This document shows positions 53,403 through 62,774 of a stretch of DNA of 64,000 nucleotides, piece by piece. The notes beneath the pieces were generated by a model. The model did not search any database and was not told the DNA's origin. It saw only the letters and a list, made by a program, of their open reading frames with translations. Position 1 is the stretch's first letter. The number at the start of each line of letters is the position of its first letter. Source of the stretch: Reichenbachiella sp. 5M10 (GTDB lineage: Bacteria > Bacteroidota > Bacteroidia > Cytophagales > Cyclobacteriaceae); assembly GCF_002742335.1 (NCBI RefSeq), contig NZ_MDGR01000007.1, positions 1,244,501 through 1,308,500 on the forward strand. The letters are read 5' to 3'. Position numbers and translations under genes: made by a program.

Positions 53403-55544
53403 ATGTCATTAAACGTAGTAAACAAGACCGTTAAGTTAAAGGACGGCAGAGAAATTACGATTGAAACCGGTAAATTGGCCAAGCAGGCTGATGGTTCTGT
53501 AGTTTTGAAAATGGGCAACACCATGTTGCTCGCGACTGTAGTGTCTGCTCCAGACGCTAAAGAAGACGTGGACTTCCTCCCGTTGTCTGTAGATTATCAA
53601 GAGAAGTTTGCTTCTGCTGGTAAGATTCCTGGAGGATTTTTGAAAAGAGAGGGTAGACTTTCTGACCAAGAAGTATTGATTTGTAGATTGGTAGATAGAG
53701 CTTTGAGACCTTTGTTCCCAGGTGATTATCACGCGGATACACAAGTTTTTATCCAGTTGATCTCTTTGGGAGAGGATGATCTTCCAGATGCATTGGCTGC
53801 ATTTGCTGCTTCTGCTGCGATCGCTGTTTCTGACATTCCGTTCAACGGGCCTATTTCAGAAGTACGCGTGATCTTCAAAGATGGAGATTACCACATCAAC
53901 CCAACGAAAACACAAATGGAAGGCGCTGAGCTAGACATGATCATAGCAGGTTCTGCTACAGAGATCATGATGGTGGAGGGCGAATTGCAAGAAGTGTCTG
54001 AAGACGTGATGATCGGAGCGATCAAAGCGGGACACGAGGCGATCAAAGACCAGTGTGCATTGCAGTCAGAGTTGGCTGAGGCGGTCGGAGCATCTGTCAA
54101 AAGAGAATACAACCACGAAACGCATGATGAAGCACTTGCTGCCGATATCAAAGCGAAGACCTACGACAAAGTGTACGCGGTAGCCAAAGAAGGTCTGGCG
54201 GACAAAAACTTGAGAAAGCAAAAATTCGGAGCAATCTATGACGAGTATGTAGAGGCGCTTCCAGAATTGCCAGAGGGCGAAGAGTATAGCACCTTCTTAC
54301 TAAAGAAATATTACCACGATGTGGAAAAAGAAGCCATCAGAAATGTAGTGCTAGACACTAGAGTACGTCTCGATGGTCGTCAATTGGACGAGATCAGACC
54401 GATCTGGAGTGAAGTAGATTACTTGCCGTCAGCGCATGGCTCTGCGGTGTTTACGAGAGGGGAAACCCAGTCGTTGACATCTGTGACATTGGGTACCAAG
54501 ATGGATCAGCAAATGATCGATGGAGCGGTACACTCTGGATACAACAAATTCATCTTGCACTACAACTTCCCTGGTTTCTCAACGGGTGAAGTAAGACCTA
54601 ATAGAGGGCCTGGACGTAGAGAAGTAGGTCATGGTAACCTCGCTTGGAGAGCATTGAAGCCAATGTTGCCACCAGACGATGAAAATCCATACACGATCCG
54701 TGTAGTTTCTGATATCTTGGAATCAAACGGTTCGTCATCTATGGCGACTGTATGTGCAGGTGCGTTGGCACTCATGGATGCTGGTGTGCCGTTGAAGAAG
54801 CCTGTATCAGGTATCGCGATGGGTATGATTTCTGACCCTGTGACTGGAAAGTATGCCATCCTATCGGATATCTTGGGTGACGAAGATCACTTGGGTGACA
54901 TGGACTTCAAAGTAACAGGTACTGCGGATGGTATTACTGCTTGTCAGATGGATATCAAAGTAGACGGGTTGTCTTACGAAGTATTGACCGAAGCGTTGAT
55001 GCAAGCCAAAGCGGGTAGAGAGCATATCTTGGGAAAAATCACCGAGACATTGTCTGAGCCTAGAGCGGACTTGAAATCTCATGCGCCTAGATCTAAGGTC
55101 ATCAGAATACCGAAAGAATTGATCGGTGCTGTGATCGGACCTGGCGGTAAGATCATTCAGGAAATCCAAAAAGAATCTGGTGCGACCATCGTAGTGGACG
55201 AGGATGACAAGAATGGTATCGTGAGCATATTCGCTACAGACGGCAATGCGATGGAGGATGCGGTTAGACGTGTCAACAACATCGTAGCAATGCCAGAAGA
55301 AGGTGAAATCTACGTCGGTAAAGTGAAGTCGATTCAGCCTTTCGGTGCATTCATTGAATTCATGCCTGGCAAAGACGGATTGCTACACATCTCTGAAATC
55401 AAATGGGAACGCGTCGAGAAAATGGATGGCGTCATGGAAGTAGGAGAGGAAGTGAAAGTCAAATTGATCGAGATCGACAAGAAGACGGGTAAATTTAGAT
55501 TGTCTAGAAAAGCGATTCTTCCTAAGCCTGAGAAAAAGGACTAA
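53403..55544 (+). CDS. pnp: Polyribonucleotide nucleotidyltransferase (PNPase)
   Basis: 713 residues. Two RNase PH domains (first with [28 protein letters not shown]; second with [29 protein letters not shown]), an alpha-helical linker, a KH domain ([20 protein letters not shown]) and an S1 domain ([20 protein letters not shown]). It degrades RNA 3' to 5' by phosphorolysis. Tight codon bias shows strong expression. A terminator follows. Confidence 0.98.
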   Translation: MSLNVVNKTVKLKDGREITIETGKLAKQADGSVVLKMGNTMLLATVVSAPDAKEDVDFLPLSVDYQEKFASAGKIPGGFLKREGRLSDQEVLICRLVDRALRPLFPGDYHADTQVFIQLISLGEDDLPDALAAFAASAAIAVSDIPFNGPISEVRVIFKDGDYHINPTKTQMEGAELDMIIAGSATEIMMVEGELQEVSEDVMIGAIKAGHEAIKDQCALQSELAEAVGASVKREYNHETHDEALAADIKAKTYDKVYAVAKEGLADKNLRKQKFGAIYDEYVEALPELPEGEEYSTFLLKKYYHDVEKEAIRNVVLDTRVRLDGRQLDEIRPIWSEVDYLPSAHGSAVFTRGETQSLTSVTLGTKMDQQMIDGAVHSGYNKFILHYNFPGFSTGEVRPNRGPGRREVGHGNLAWRALKPMLPPDDENPYTIRVVSDILESNGSSSMATVCAGALALMDAGVPLKKPVSGIAMGMISDPVTGKYAILSDILGDEDHLGDMDFKVTGTADGITACQMDIKVDGLSYEVLTEALMQAKAGREHILGKITETLSEPRADLKSHAPRSKVIRIPKELIGAVIGPGGKIIQEIQKESGATIVVDEDDKNGIVSIFATDGNAMEDAVRRVNNIVAMPEEGEIYVGKVKSIQPFGAFIEFMPGKDGLLHISEIKWERVEKMDGVMEVGEEVKVKLIEIDKKTGKFRLSRKAILPKPEKKD

Positions 55545-55567
55545 GGATAGATCATATATAAAAATAC

Positions 55568-55603
55568 AAAAGGTCATTCTTCGCAAGAGGAATGACCTTT
55601 TTT
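55568..55603 (+). terminator. Terminator after pnp
   Basis: AAAAGGTCATTC pairs with GAATGACCTTTT around 10 bases, with six T. An ATG at 55592, in frame with the hemerythrin gene, lies inside the stem and so is not a credible start. Confidence 0.87.
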
Positions 55604-55630
55604 GTTAATTTGAATACAGAATCAAAACCG

Positions 55631-56104
55631 ATGCCCATGATACATAAACCCATCAAAAGACACCCTTCCATTCAGCCTGTCAGTCGTGATCACCATCAGG
55701 GATTGCTGCTGTGCTGGAAAATTCGAGAAGGACTTAAAAAGGGAGTATCTGTCGAGCGCATCAAAGCGTATGTGGATTGGTTTTGGCTGCATCATTTGGT
55801 GCCACACTTTGAACTCGAAGAAAAGGCACTCTTCCCTATATTGGGAGGAGAACATGTACATGTGGTCAAGGTGCTTGCAGATCATACTAGACTCAAGACG
55901 TTGTTTGCCGCAGTAGATTGTAAGGAAGAACATCTACGGATGATCCAAAAGGAGTTGAATGATCATATTCGATTTGAAGAACGCGTGTTGTTCAACGAGA
56001 TACAGGCTGTGGCCAGTCAAGAACAACTGGCGCGAATAGAGGTCGCACATGCTCAATACCATGTCGAGGAGGTCTGGACAGACGAATTTTGGTCTGTGCA
56101 GTAG
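55631..56104 (+). CDS. Hemerythrin domain protein
   Basis: About 157 residues from the ATG at 55631 (a second ATG at 55637 is also possible). The HHE pattern is present: SRDHHQGLL, WLHHLVPHFELEEKALFPIL, LADHTRLKTLF and LNDHIRFEERVLFNEI, giving His and Glu ligands for a di-iron site. Such proteins sense or store oxygen, nitric oxide or iron. It stands alone after the pnp terminator. Confidence 0.88.
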   Translation: MPMIHKPIKRHPSIQPVSRDHHQGLLLCWKIREGLKKGVSVERIKAYVDWFWLHHLVPHFELEEKALFPILGGEHVHVVKVLADHTRLKTLFAAVDCKEEHLRMIQKELNDHIRFEERVLFNEIQAVASQEQLARIEVAHAQYHVEEVWTDEFWSVQ

Positions 56105-56302
56105 GTTGTGAATAGGAGCATTAGGGAGTGGTTAGGTTCATGAAAACCGGGATGAGGTGTTTTTATGTGTGTTTGCAGTTGAAAGATTGATCTTTTTCAG
56201 AAGAGAAATAAAAGGAATTCTCTTCAATTTGTGAAATTCAGGAAATGACTATATTACTGGAAAATATTGATCACTAAGTTATTAACATCAAAACCAGCAT
56301 CG

Positions 56303-57166
56303 ATGCGTCAGCTTAAAATCACCAAACAGATCACCAACCGCGAGAGTCCCAGTCTCGAAAAATACCTTTCGGAAATCAGCAAAGTGGAATTGATTTCAGC
56401 CGAGCAAGAGGTACTCCTTGCGCAGCGAATCAAAGAAGGAGATACGGTGGCTTTGGAGAAACTGATCAGGGCCAACCTGAGGTTTGTGATTTCAGTAGCC
56501 AAGCAATATCAAAACCAGGGATTGACTTTAGGAGATTTGATCAATGAGGGGAATTTGGGATTGATCAAAGCTGCACAACGCTTTGATGAGACGCGAGGGT
56601 TCAAGTTTATATCCTATGCTGTATGGTGGATTAGACAGTCGATTTTGCAAGCTCTGGCAGAGCAGGCTCGGATAGTGCGTCTGCCACTCAATCGAGTTGG
56701 TTCTATATCCAAAATATCCAAGGCATTTGCCGAATTGGAACAACACTATGAGAGGGAACCCACCAATGAAGAGATCGCGGAGATGTTGGCTTTGTCTGTA
56801 GATGACGTGATCTTGGCAATGCGTAATTCGGGCAAGCATGTGTCTATGGATGCTCCATTCGCTGGAGGAGAAGAGAGTAATCTACTCGATGTGATGGCCG
56901 ATGAGTCAGAAAAAGACCCTGACGATCAGTTGGAAGTAGATTCGCTGAAGAGTGAAGTGAAGCGTGTATTGTCTACATTGACTCACCGTGAATCTCAAGT
57001 GCTAAATTACTACTTTGGATTAGAGGACGGACACCCGTTGACACTCGACGAAATTGGTCACCGTATTGAGTTGACTCGGGAGCGAGTCAGGCAAATCAAG
57101 GAAAAGGCCATTCGTCGTTTGCGACATACGACCAAGACTCAGAGTCTTCGTGTGTTTTTGGGTTAA
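56303..57166 (+). CDS. rpoD: RNA polymerase primary sigma factor (RpoD/SigA)
   Basis: 287 residues from the ATG at 56303 ([20 protein letters not shown]); the frame is open to 56267. It has region 1.2 ([16 protein letters not shown]), region 2 ([40 protein letters not shown]), region 3 and region 4 ([21 protein letters not shown]). The short form without region 1.1 is typical of Bacteroidota, in which it recognises the TTTG/TAnnTTTG promoters. Confidence 0.97.
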   Translation: MRQLKITKQITNRESPSLEKYLSEISKVELISAEQEVLLAQRIKEGDTVALEKLIRANLRFVISVAKQYQNQGLTLGDLINEGNLGLIKAAQRFDETRGFKFISYAVWWIRQSILQALAEQARIVRLPLNRVGSISKISKAFAELEQHYEREPTNEEIAEMLALSVDDVILAMRNSGKHVSMDAPFAGGEESNLLDVMADESEKDPDDQLEVDSLKSEVKRVLSTLTHRESQVLNYYFGLEDGHPLTLDEIGHRIELTRERVRQIKEKAIRRLRHTTKTQSLRVFLG

Positions 57167-57240
57167 GATTGATCGATAAATTCAATATCCTATGAACTTT
57201 TTTTGATGGGATTTGTTCTGCATTTGGTGAACTGAAAATC

Positions 57241-57248
57241 TATATTTG
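57241..57248 (+). promoter_or_regulatory. -7 box of trxB
   Basis: TATATTTG matches TAnnTTTG, 37 bases before the ATG at 57285. TTTG words lie 14 and 25 bases upstream, not the usual 19. Confidence 0.5.
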
Positions 57249-57284
57249 CGTTCATCAAGAAAGACAATTTCAAGCGTAGAAATA

Positions 57285-58232
57285 ATGACAGAGGAAAAAG
57301 TAAAAGTACTAATCATAGGTTCGGGTCCAGCAGGGTATACGGCTGCTATTTATGCATCGAGAGCAGGGTTAAATCCTGTTTTGTATACAGGTGGTGAGCC
57401 TGGAGGACAGCTGACAACTACCAACGACGTAGAGAATTTTCCTGGGTATCCAGAAGGAATCAATGGTCCGGCTATGATGACAGACCTACAGAAGCAAGCG
57501 GAGAGATTTGGAACTGATATACGATACGGTTTGGTCACTTCGGTAGACTTTTCTTCTTACCCACACAAGGTTGTCGTGGATGAAAAACATGAAGTTACAG
57601 CTGAAGCAGTGATTATTTCGACTGGTGCTAGTGCACAATACCTCGGCCTAGAATCGGAAAAGAGACTGATGAATGTGGGGGTGTCAGCTTGTGCGGTATG
57701 CGATGGTTTTTTCTATAAAGGAAAAGATGTAGCTGTCGTAGGAGGTGGAGATACCGCTGCTGAGGAGGCGACTTACTTGGCTAATATCTGCCCTAAAGTA
57801 TACTTGCTCGTCCGTAGAGACGAAATGAGAGCGTCACTCATTATGCAAGAAAGAGTGAAAAACACCAAAAATATTGAGATCCTTTGGAATACTTCTACAG
57901 AAGAAATCCTAGGGGAAAACGAAGTAGAAGGCATGCGTGTTGTCAACAATGTGACAGGAGAGAAGAAGGATATTGCTTTGAGTGGATTCTTCGTAGCGAT
58001 TGGTCACAAACCGAATACTGAGATATTCAAAGAGTATTTGGATACGGACGAGGCGGGGTACTTGATCGTCGAGCCTGGTACGACCAAGACCAAAGTCGAA
58101 GGTGTATTTGTGACGGGGGATGCGGCAGATAAAGTCTACCGACAGGCAGTGACTGCAGCAGGGACAGGATGTATGGGAGCGCTAGATGCAGAGCGTTTTT
58201 TGGCTGCTAAGGAGTTCGAAGCAGCACAATAA
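57285..58232 (+). CDS. trxB: Thioredoxin-disulfide reductase
   Basis: 315 residues from the ATG at 57285. FAD loop GSGPAGYTAAIYASRAG, NADPH loop VGGGDTAAEEATYL, and the redox pair CAVC at residues 136 and 139. It reduces thioredoxin with NADPH. The frame extends to 57246 without family support. A secreted M23 peptidase gene follows after 14 bases. Confidence 0.97.
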   Translation: MTEEKVKVLIIGSGPAGYTAAIYASRAGLNPVLYTGGEPGGQLTTTNDVENFPGYPEGINGPAMMTDLQKQAERFGTDIRYGLVTSVDFSSYPHKVVVDEKHEVTAEAVIISTGASAQYLGLESEKRLMNVGVSACAVCDGFFYKGKDVAVVGGGDTAAEEATYLANICPKVYLLVRRDEMRASLIMQERVKNTKNIEILWNTSTEEILGENEVEGMRVVNNVTGEKKDIALSGFFVAIGHKPNTEIFKEYLDTDEAGYLIVEPGTTKTKVEGVFVTGDAADKVYRQAVTAAGTGCMGALDAERFLAAKEFEAAQ

Positions 58233-58246
58233 GATAGTTTTATAGC

Positions 58247-59281
58247 ATGAGAAGAAGTGTAATTGTAGGCTTCTTTCTTTTCTTATGCATATCATCAGAA
58301 TCCTTTGGTCAGGAGAATAACCGGCGAAAGGATTTTTTTCGTTTTAGAAATAAGAAAATAGAGAGCAGTTTTGACCCAGACACGGTCAATGTGGTAGAGG
58401 AAGATTGGTTTGCACTCGATGAGTCCTATTTGGATAGCCTAGCTTGGGAAGAGGAGCAAGTCCTCGTCGAACAGCAAATGATGACAGCTGCGAAGGAGGA
58501 CTCTAACCAACTGGTGTTGTTTTACAACACACCAGTAGAGGTGTCAGAGCAGTTGTACATCGATTCGGTATGGGTGACTATTCGTGAGTACTATAGCCTT
58601 TGGAGTGCCAACAAGATCAATCCTTATGAGTTGGATGGAGAGAAATTTGCAGACACGGTTCGGTTGCCGCTGGTGTACAAGAATCCAGAATTGGATTGGT
58701 GTATGCCTTTGGAGAAAATGGAGGTGACTTCTCCGTTTGGTTTGCGGCGATGGAAGTGGCACTATGGCGATGATTTACGTCTCAATGTCGGGGATTCTGT
58801 GCGGTCGGCTTTTGACGGTATTGTACGTTTGGCGCGCTACGACCGCTATGGTTATGGACACTATATCCTCGTGCGACACTACAATGGACTGGAGACACTC
58901 TACGGACATCTCAGTAAGCGTCTCGTAGAACCAGGCGATATCCTAAAGGCAGGTGATGTACTCGGTTTGGGTGGTAGCACGGGGCGAAGTACTGGCCCGC
59001 ATTTGCATTTTGAGGCACGCTACCAAGGCAATGCGATCACTCCCTCAGAGATATTTGATTTTGAGTCTTTGTCGTTGCGAAGCGAAGAACTAGAAATCAA
59101 TGCATCTACCTTCTCGTACTTGACAGAAGCGCGCAAGATTCGTTTTCACCGGGTTCGGAGTGGAGATACCTTGAGTGGGATCAGTTATCGATATGGGATT
59201 TCAATTAGCAAAATTTGCAGATTGAATGGAATCAGCCGAAATTCAATTTTGCGCATTGGGCAACGGTTGCGGATTACTTGA
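58247..59281 (+). CDS. M23 peptidase with C-terminal LysM
   Basis: 344 residues. A signal peptide (about 1-21, ending SFG) is followed by a long charged stretch, the M23 domain about 165-275 (VTSPFGLRRWKWHYGDDLRL with the H-x3-D zinc motif, LHFEARYQG with HxH in GPHLHFE) and a LysM about 300-344 (HRVRSGDTLSGISYRYGISI, ICRLNGI, IRIGQRLRI). It is likely to cut peptide cross-links in murein at the cell wall. Close to trxB, so perhaps in one transcript. Confidence 0.92.
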   Translation: MRRSVIVGFFLFLCISSESFGQENNRRKDFFRFRNKKIESSFDPDTVNVVEEDWFALDESYLDSLAWEEEQVLVEQQMMTAAKEDSNQLVLFYNTPVEVSEQLYIDSVWVTIREYYSLWSANKINPYELDGEKFADTVRLPLVYKNPELDWCMPLEKMEVTSPFGLRRWKWHYGDDLRLNVGDSVRSAFDGIVRLARYDRYGYGHYILVRHYNGLETLYGHLSKRLVEPGDILKAGDVLGLGGSTGRSTGPHLHFEARYQGNAITPSEIFDFESLSLRSEELEINASTFSYLTEARKIRFHRVRSGDTLSGISYRYGISISKICRLNGISRNSILRIGQRLRIT

Positions 59282-59302
59282 TGAAGGCTTAAAGAATAGA
59301 CT

Positions 59303-60019
59303 ATGAAATTGGATGTATTGGTTTTTGCAGCACACCCAGATGATGCTGAATTGGCTTGTGGAGGCACGCTATTGTCTTTGGCGGCACAAGGCAAGAAAGT
59401 AGGGGTCGTGGATTTTACTCGTGGCGAAATGGGTACACGAGGGACTCCAGAGATTCGTGAGGCTGAATCAGCTGCAGCCTCAGAGATATTAAGGCTGACT
59501 GTTCGAGAAAACCTAGGGTTCAAGGATGTCTATTTTCAAAATGATGAGGAGCATGTATTGGCAGTGGTTGAGAAGATTCGTCAGTACCAGCCTCAGACTA
59601 TTTTGGCGAATGCCCTCTCTGACAGACATCCTGATCATGGCAAAGCGGCGGAAGTAGTCAAACGAGCCTTGTTTTGGGCGGGGCTCCAGAAGATCGAAAC
59701 GAGTCATGACGGAGAGTCTCAACCCATTTGGCGAGCACAAAATATGTATCATTACATTCAGACGGATTGGCACAAACCCGATTTCGTGGTGGATGTGTCC
59801 GAGTATTGGGACCGACGCATGGATGCGGTACGGGCATTCAAGTCTCAGTTTTTTACCCCTGGAGGTGAAGAAAGCAATACATTAATCTCTTCACCGGAAT
59901 TCATGGAACTGCTCGAGGCGAGAGGGCGAGAGTTCGGGATGTCGATTCGCTGCAAGTACGGCGAAGGGTTCGTGACAGACAGAGCACTGGGAGTCTCTGA
60001 CTTGTTGTCGTTGCTTTGA
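59303..60019 (+). CDS. bshB1: Bacillithiol biosynthesis deacetylase BshB1
   Basis: 238 residues. LmbE/PIG-L-like: FAAHPDDAELACGGTLLSLA with the HPDD zinc motif, LSDRHPDHGKAAEVVKRALF with the HPDH motif, and the BshB1-specific TRGEMGTRGTPEIREAE. It deacetylates GlcNAc-malate in bacillithiol synthesis. The presence suggests this organism uses bacillithiol. Its last 175 bases are also the antisense of the end of the neighbouring protease. Confidence 0.95.
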   Translation: MKLDVLVFAAHPDDAELACGGTLLSLAAQGKKVGVVDFTRGEMGTRGTPEIREAESAAASEILRLTVRENLGFKDVYFQNDEEHVLAVVEKIRQYQPQTILANALSDRHPDHGKAAEVVKRALFWAGLQKIETSHDGESQPIWRAQNMYHYIQTDWHKPDFVVDVSEYWDRRMDAVRAFKSQFFTPGGEESNTLISSPEFMELLEARGREFGMSIRCKYGEGFVTDRALGVSDLLSLL

Positions 60020-61155
60020 ATCTCGATGATATCAAAGGGTTTTGGGCTAAAACAGAGGATAAATACACCGATGGAGATCCATCCTAAGAAGATACGTTTG
60101 GCATCTAGCGGCCTGTCAAGCAACACGGGCGGGTGATAAATGCCTAAAAAACGACCCAGTACAAACGAAAAGACAAGCCACCCTGAATACCCTTCTACCC
60201 GAGGAAAGAAATATACTGTCGCTAGCTGCAAGGAGAATACTCCGAGTGCATACATGATTCGTTCTGTTCGGTGCTCTGTGAACCGGTAGAGGCAAAAGTA
60301 GAGGAAGCCAAGGTATAGAAGTTCGTCTAGCATCCATGGAGAAATATCGTAGGGTGTCATCAGGCCGAGTCCCGCATAGTACATCAGAGCAAGAAAAAAC
60401 ACCTGAGAGAATATTCGATGATTTTTGGGGCCAATCAGGCCATATAGGATGTGCCCGCCATCCAACTGACCAATCGGTAGGAGGTTGAGTGCGGTGAAAA
60501 ATAGTGCGAGATAGCCTGCAAACAAGTAGGGGTAATGAATCATTTCGTAGCTATGTGGCAAGAGAGTAGGGTCAGATACGACGAAGTGTTCAAAGAAACT
60601 GAATAGCAGATTGGGCCCTAAAACCATCACAGAAAGATCTCGATCCGTATAGGCATGTGATGGGTAGTCTGCTCCCCATTGGGCATAGTCTGGATGAATC
60701 TCGTAGAGGTAATCCAAGTCTGGCAAGTGCGTAAATCCATAAAATAGCACTAGAAGAGCAATGACAAAGCCTGCCAATGGTCCTGCGACCCCAATGTCGA
60801 AGTATTTTTTGCGACTGTCTACTCGGTCTTTGATTTTGATGAAAGCACCCATGGTGCCGATCGAAGGCCCTCCAAGAAAACCGAGCCACAACGGGATGTA
60901 GTACGGGAGAGTGACTTTGACTTTGTGGTACTGCGCCATGAAATAGTGCCCAAACTCGTGCACCGTGAGAATGAGTAGGAAAGGAATCGAAAAGGTCAAT
61001 CCTGTGAAGAAGTCAGACCAGCCTACCGTGTCTTCGCCGTAGAGTAGAGACTTGCCACTGGTCCATTCGGCACCAGAGATGGTGGTGGTGATCAGCGTAG
61101 TGACGAAGAGTCCGATTTGAATGAGGACTTGTTTGTTGGTTTTGAAATCAAACAC
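59845..61155 (-). CDS. Site-2 protease family membrane metalloprotease (M50)
   Basis: 436 residues. Zinc site HEFGHYF near residue 65 and the second motif NLLPIGQLDGGH near 224, embedded in several membrane helices. Such proteases cleave anti-sigma factors or other membrane proteins within the bilayer. After the last helix (ISIGVFILCF) a tail of about 65 residues is rich in Ser, Pro and Asn and lies within the antisense of bshB1; it is poorly protein-like. The start overlaps the upstream HAD gene by 8 bases. Confidence 0.9.
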   Translation of the reverse strand: MFDFKTNKQVLIQIGLFVTTLITTTISGAEWTSGKSLLYGEDTVGWSDFFTGLTFSIPFLLILTVHEFGHYFMAQYHKVKVTLPYYIPLWLGFLGGPSIGTMGAFIKIKDRVDSRKKYFDIGVAGPLAGFVIALLVLFYGFTHLPDLDYLYEIHPDYAQWGADYPSHAYTDRDLSVMVLGPNLLFSFFEHFVVSDPTLLPHSYEMIHYPYLFAGYLALFFTALNLLPIGQLDGGHILYGLIGPKNHRIFSQVFFLALMYYAGLGLMTPYDISPWMLDELLYLGFLYFCLYRFTEHRTERIMYALGVFSLQLATVYFFPRVEGYSGWLVFSFVLGRFLGIYHPPVLLDRPLDAKRIFLGWISIGVFILCFSPKPFDIIEIQSNDNKSETPSALSVTNPSPYLQRIDIPNSRPLASSSSMNSGEEINVLLSSPPGVKN

Positions 61156-61795
61156 GAGATTCTAGTTTAAATATTTCGTCTGGATATGAGATGTGCATGG
61201 TTTGTATACCTACTGAAGCAGCCCCCTTTAAGTTCTCGAGTTTGTCGTCTAGGAAAAGACAACCTGCAGCAGACTGTCCAGACAATTCCAAGACTTTCTC
61301 GTAAATGTCCATATTGGGCTTGCGTAGATGAAGTCGATGGGAGAAATAGACTTCATGAGCAAAATCATCCAAGCAGGGTTTGCCACTCACTTCGAGGAGT
61401 GTTTGGTTGAAGGCTGATTCATGGATGGCGTTGGTATTGCTAAGGATGCAGATTTTATACGTCTTTTGGAGCTTGATCATCCATTCTAGTCGACGCAGAG
61501 GGATGTTTCCAAGCATGGCATTCCAGGCCCGATCGATTTCGTGATCAGTGGCCTGAGGAGTGTCTAGGATCTCACGGATATAGGCTCTGAACTCATCACT
61601 CGGTATCAGCCCCATTTCATACTGTTTGAACGTATCGGATTCTTGGTAGTATTTGACCACTTCGGTGATATCCTTGCCAGACAGTTGAGCGAACGCTTCT
61701 ACGGTTGCCTTCTCGTTGAGGTCGATGATGACACCTCCAAGATCGAAAATTATTGTATTGATATTCAAAAGAAATGTTTGTGTAATGTTTGGCAA
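61148..61795 (-). CDS. HAD family hydrolase
   Basis: 215 residues. HAD motifs: IIFDLGGVIIDL (I, with one of the two Asp replaced by Gly-Gly as in the DxGGV/YihX group), ICILSNTNAIHES (II), LRKPNMDIYEKVLE (III) and CLFLDDKLENLKGA (IV). It probably dephosphorylates a small metabolite such as a sugar phosphate. It is translated first in an operon with the site-2 protease. Confidence 0.92.
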   Translation of the reverse strand: MPNITQTFLLNINTIIFDLGGVIIDLNEKATVEAFAQLSGKDITEVVKYYQESDTFKQYEMGLIPSDEFRAYIREILDTPQATDHEIDRAWNAMLGNIPLRRLEWMIKLQKTYKICILSNTNAIHESAFNQTLLEVSGKPCLDDFAHEVYFSHRLHLRKPNMDIYEKVLELSGQSAAGCLFLDDKLENLKGAASVGIQTMHISYPDEIFKLESRV

Positions 61796-61847
61796 ATATG
61801 TAACATTGCACTCCCAAATTCAAGGTGGTCGTAAATACTATTTTGAA

Positions 61848-61921
61848 GGGCCTATAGCTCAGTTGGTTAGAGCACCTGACTCATAATCAGGTGGTCCCTG
61901 GTTCGAGCCCAGGTGGGCCCA
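61848..61921 (+). tRNA. tRNA with CAU anticodon, probably tRNA-Ile2
   Basis: 74 bases with all arms: acceptor GGGCCTA/TGGGCCC, D arm GCTC/GAGC, anticodon stem CCTGA/TCAGG with loop CTCATAA, T arm CCTGG/CCAGG with TTCGAGC. The GGGCCTATAGC start and the overall body resemble tRNA-Ile, so the C of CAU is probably changed to lysidine (reads AUA). Elongator tRNA-Met remains possible. CCA is not encoded. Confidence 0.93.
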
Positions 61922-61925
61922 CATT

Positions 61926-61963
61926 TTCCCCTTATATCTCGAATATAAGGGGATTTTTATTTT
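61926..61963 (+). terminator. Terminator after the tRNA
   Basis: CCCCTTATAT pairs with ATATAAGGGG around 5 bases, followed by ATTTTTATTTT. Confidence 0.87.
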
Positions 61964-62773
61964 CACATAACTATTTTCTTCTCCCTGAAACCCTAAATAG
62001 GGAGATGGAATTCAATTTCATTGTTTGATACCCCATTAAATTTTAATTAGTAATTTTTGAGAAAAGTCTCACTTTTTAACAATTGCATTTTCTCAGAGTT
62101 TCGAAAAGCTTTTGACCCAACCTGACGATGCTAAGCTAAGAGTGAATTAAAAATGATCAGTAACAAGAAGTCTCAAATCAACCACAGTACATAAACAGCC
62201 CCCGGGGGTCTTTTTTATTTTCGAATTTTTGACGGCTACCTCATTTAACAGTTATACATTCTATATGAAAAAGGGCTTTTTAGCAGAAAGGGAATGCTTT
62301 TTGTAAGCCCAAACGGGCTTGGTATTATATATTAACTTCCAATTGATATGATCACAGATTCCTTTCATTGAATACCCAAACTATAAGGATTTATTTTCCA
62401 GATTAGTAACAGGTTTGTGCATACGTTTTCTGTTATTTCTCTAGTAATAATTGATACTTACATTGGTTTTTTCCAAATTGGTGAAGCATTTTGAGAATAA
62501 TAACTTAGACTTGAAATGTCTTGTCCAAATTCAGTTTCAGGTGTTATTATAACTAGAACTAAAGGAATGTGAATTCATACTACATCAATTCTTATAATAA
62601 TTGGAGTCAAACAGTTTCATCTATTGACGATACTGACTATCATGGAGTTTTAATAAATTCATGAATCTCTATCACGTCGAGGCTCAAAGAAGATTGTTAG
62701 ATCCTCTCAACAATATTTTATTAACAATAATTTTAAGAATACATCAGAAGCTAATTGAACCAACCGAACATTA
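61964..62773. other. AT-rich gene-free stretch between the tRNA and hsdR
   Basis: About 810 bases, clearly richer in A and T than the rest of the window. I see a terminator-like CCCCCGGGGG with a T-run at 62199-62216, a short inverted repeat near 62304-62319 (AAGCCC/GGGCTT), and a 37-codon frame at 62661. No credible protein of size. It may be the edge of an island inserted behind the tRNA. Confidence 0.5.
62199..62216 (+). terminator. Orphan terminator-like element
   Basis: CCCCC directly followed by GGGGG and then TCTTTTTTATTT. The stem has almost no loop, so it is a weak hairpin, but the T-run is good. No gene ends just before it. Confidence 0.35.
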
Positions 62774-62774
62774 A
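62661..62774 (+). CDS. Possible 37-aa leader ORF overlapping hsdR
   Basis: ATG at 62661; the stop TAA at 62772-62774 overlaps the hsdR ATG (TAATG). The product (MNLYHVEAQRRLLDPLNNIL and so on, ending IEPTEH) is not recognisable. The overlap suggests coupled translation, but an accidental frame is equally plausible. Confidence 0.22.
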   Translation: MNLYHVEAQRRLLDPLNNILLTIILRIHQKLIEPTEH

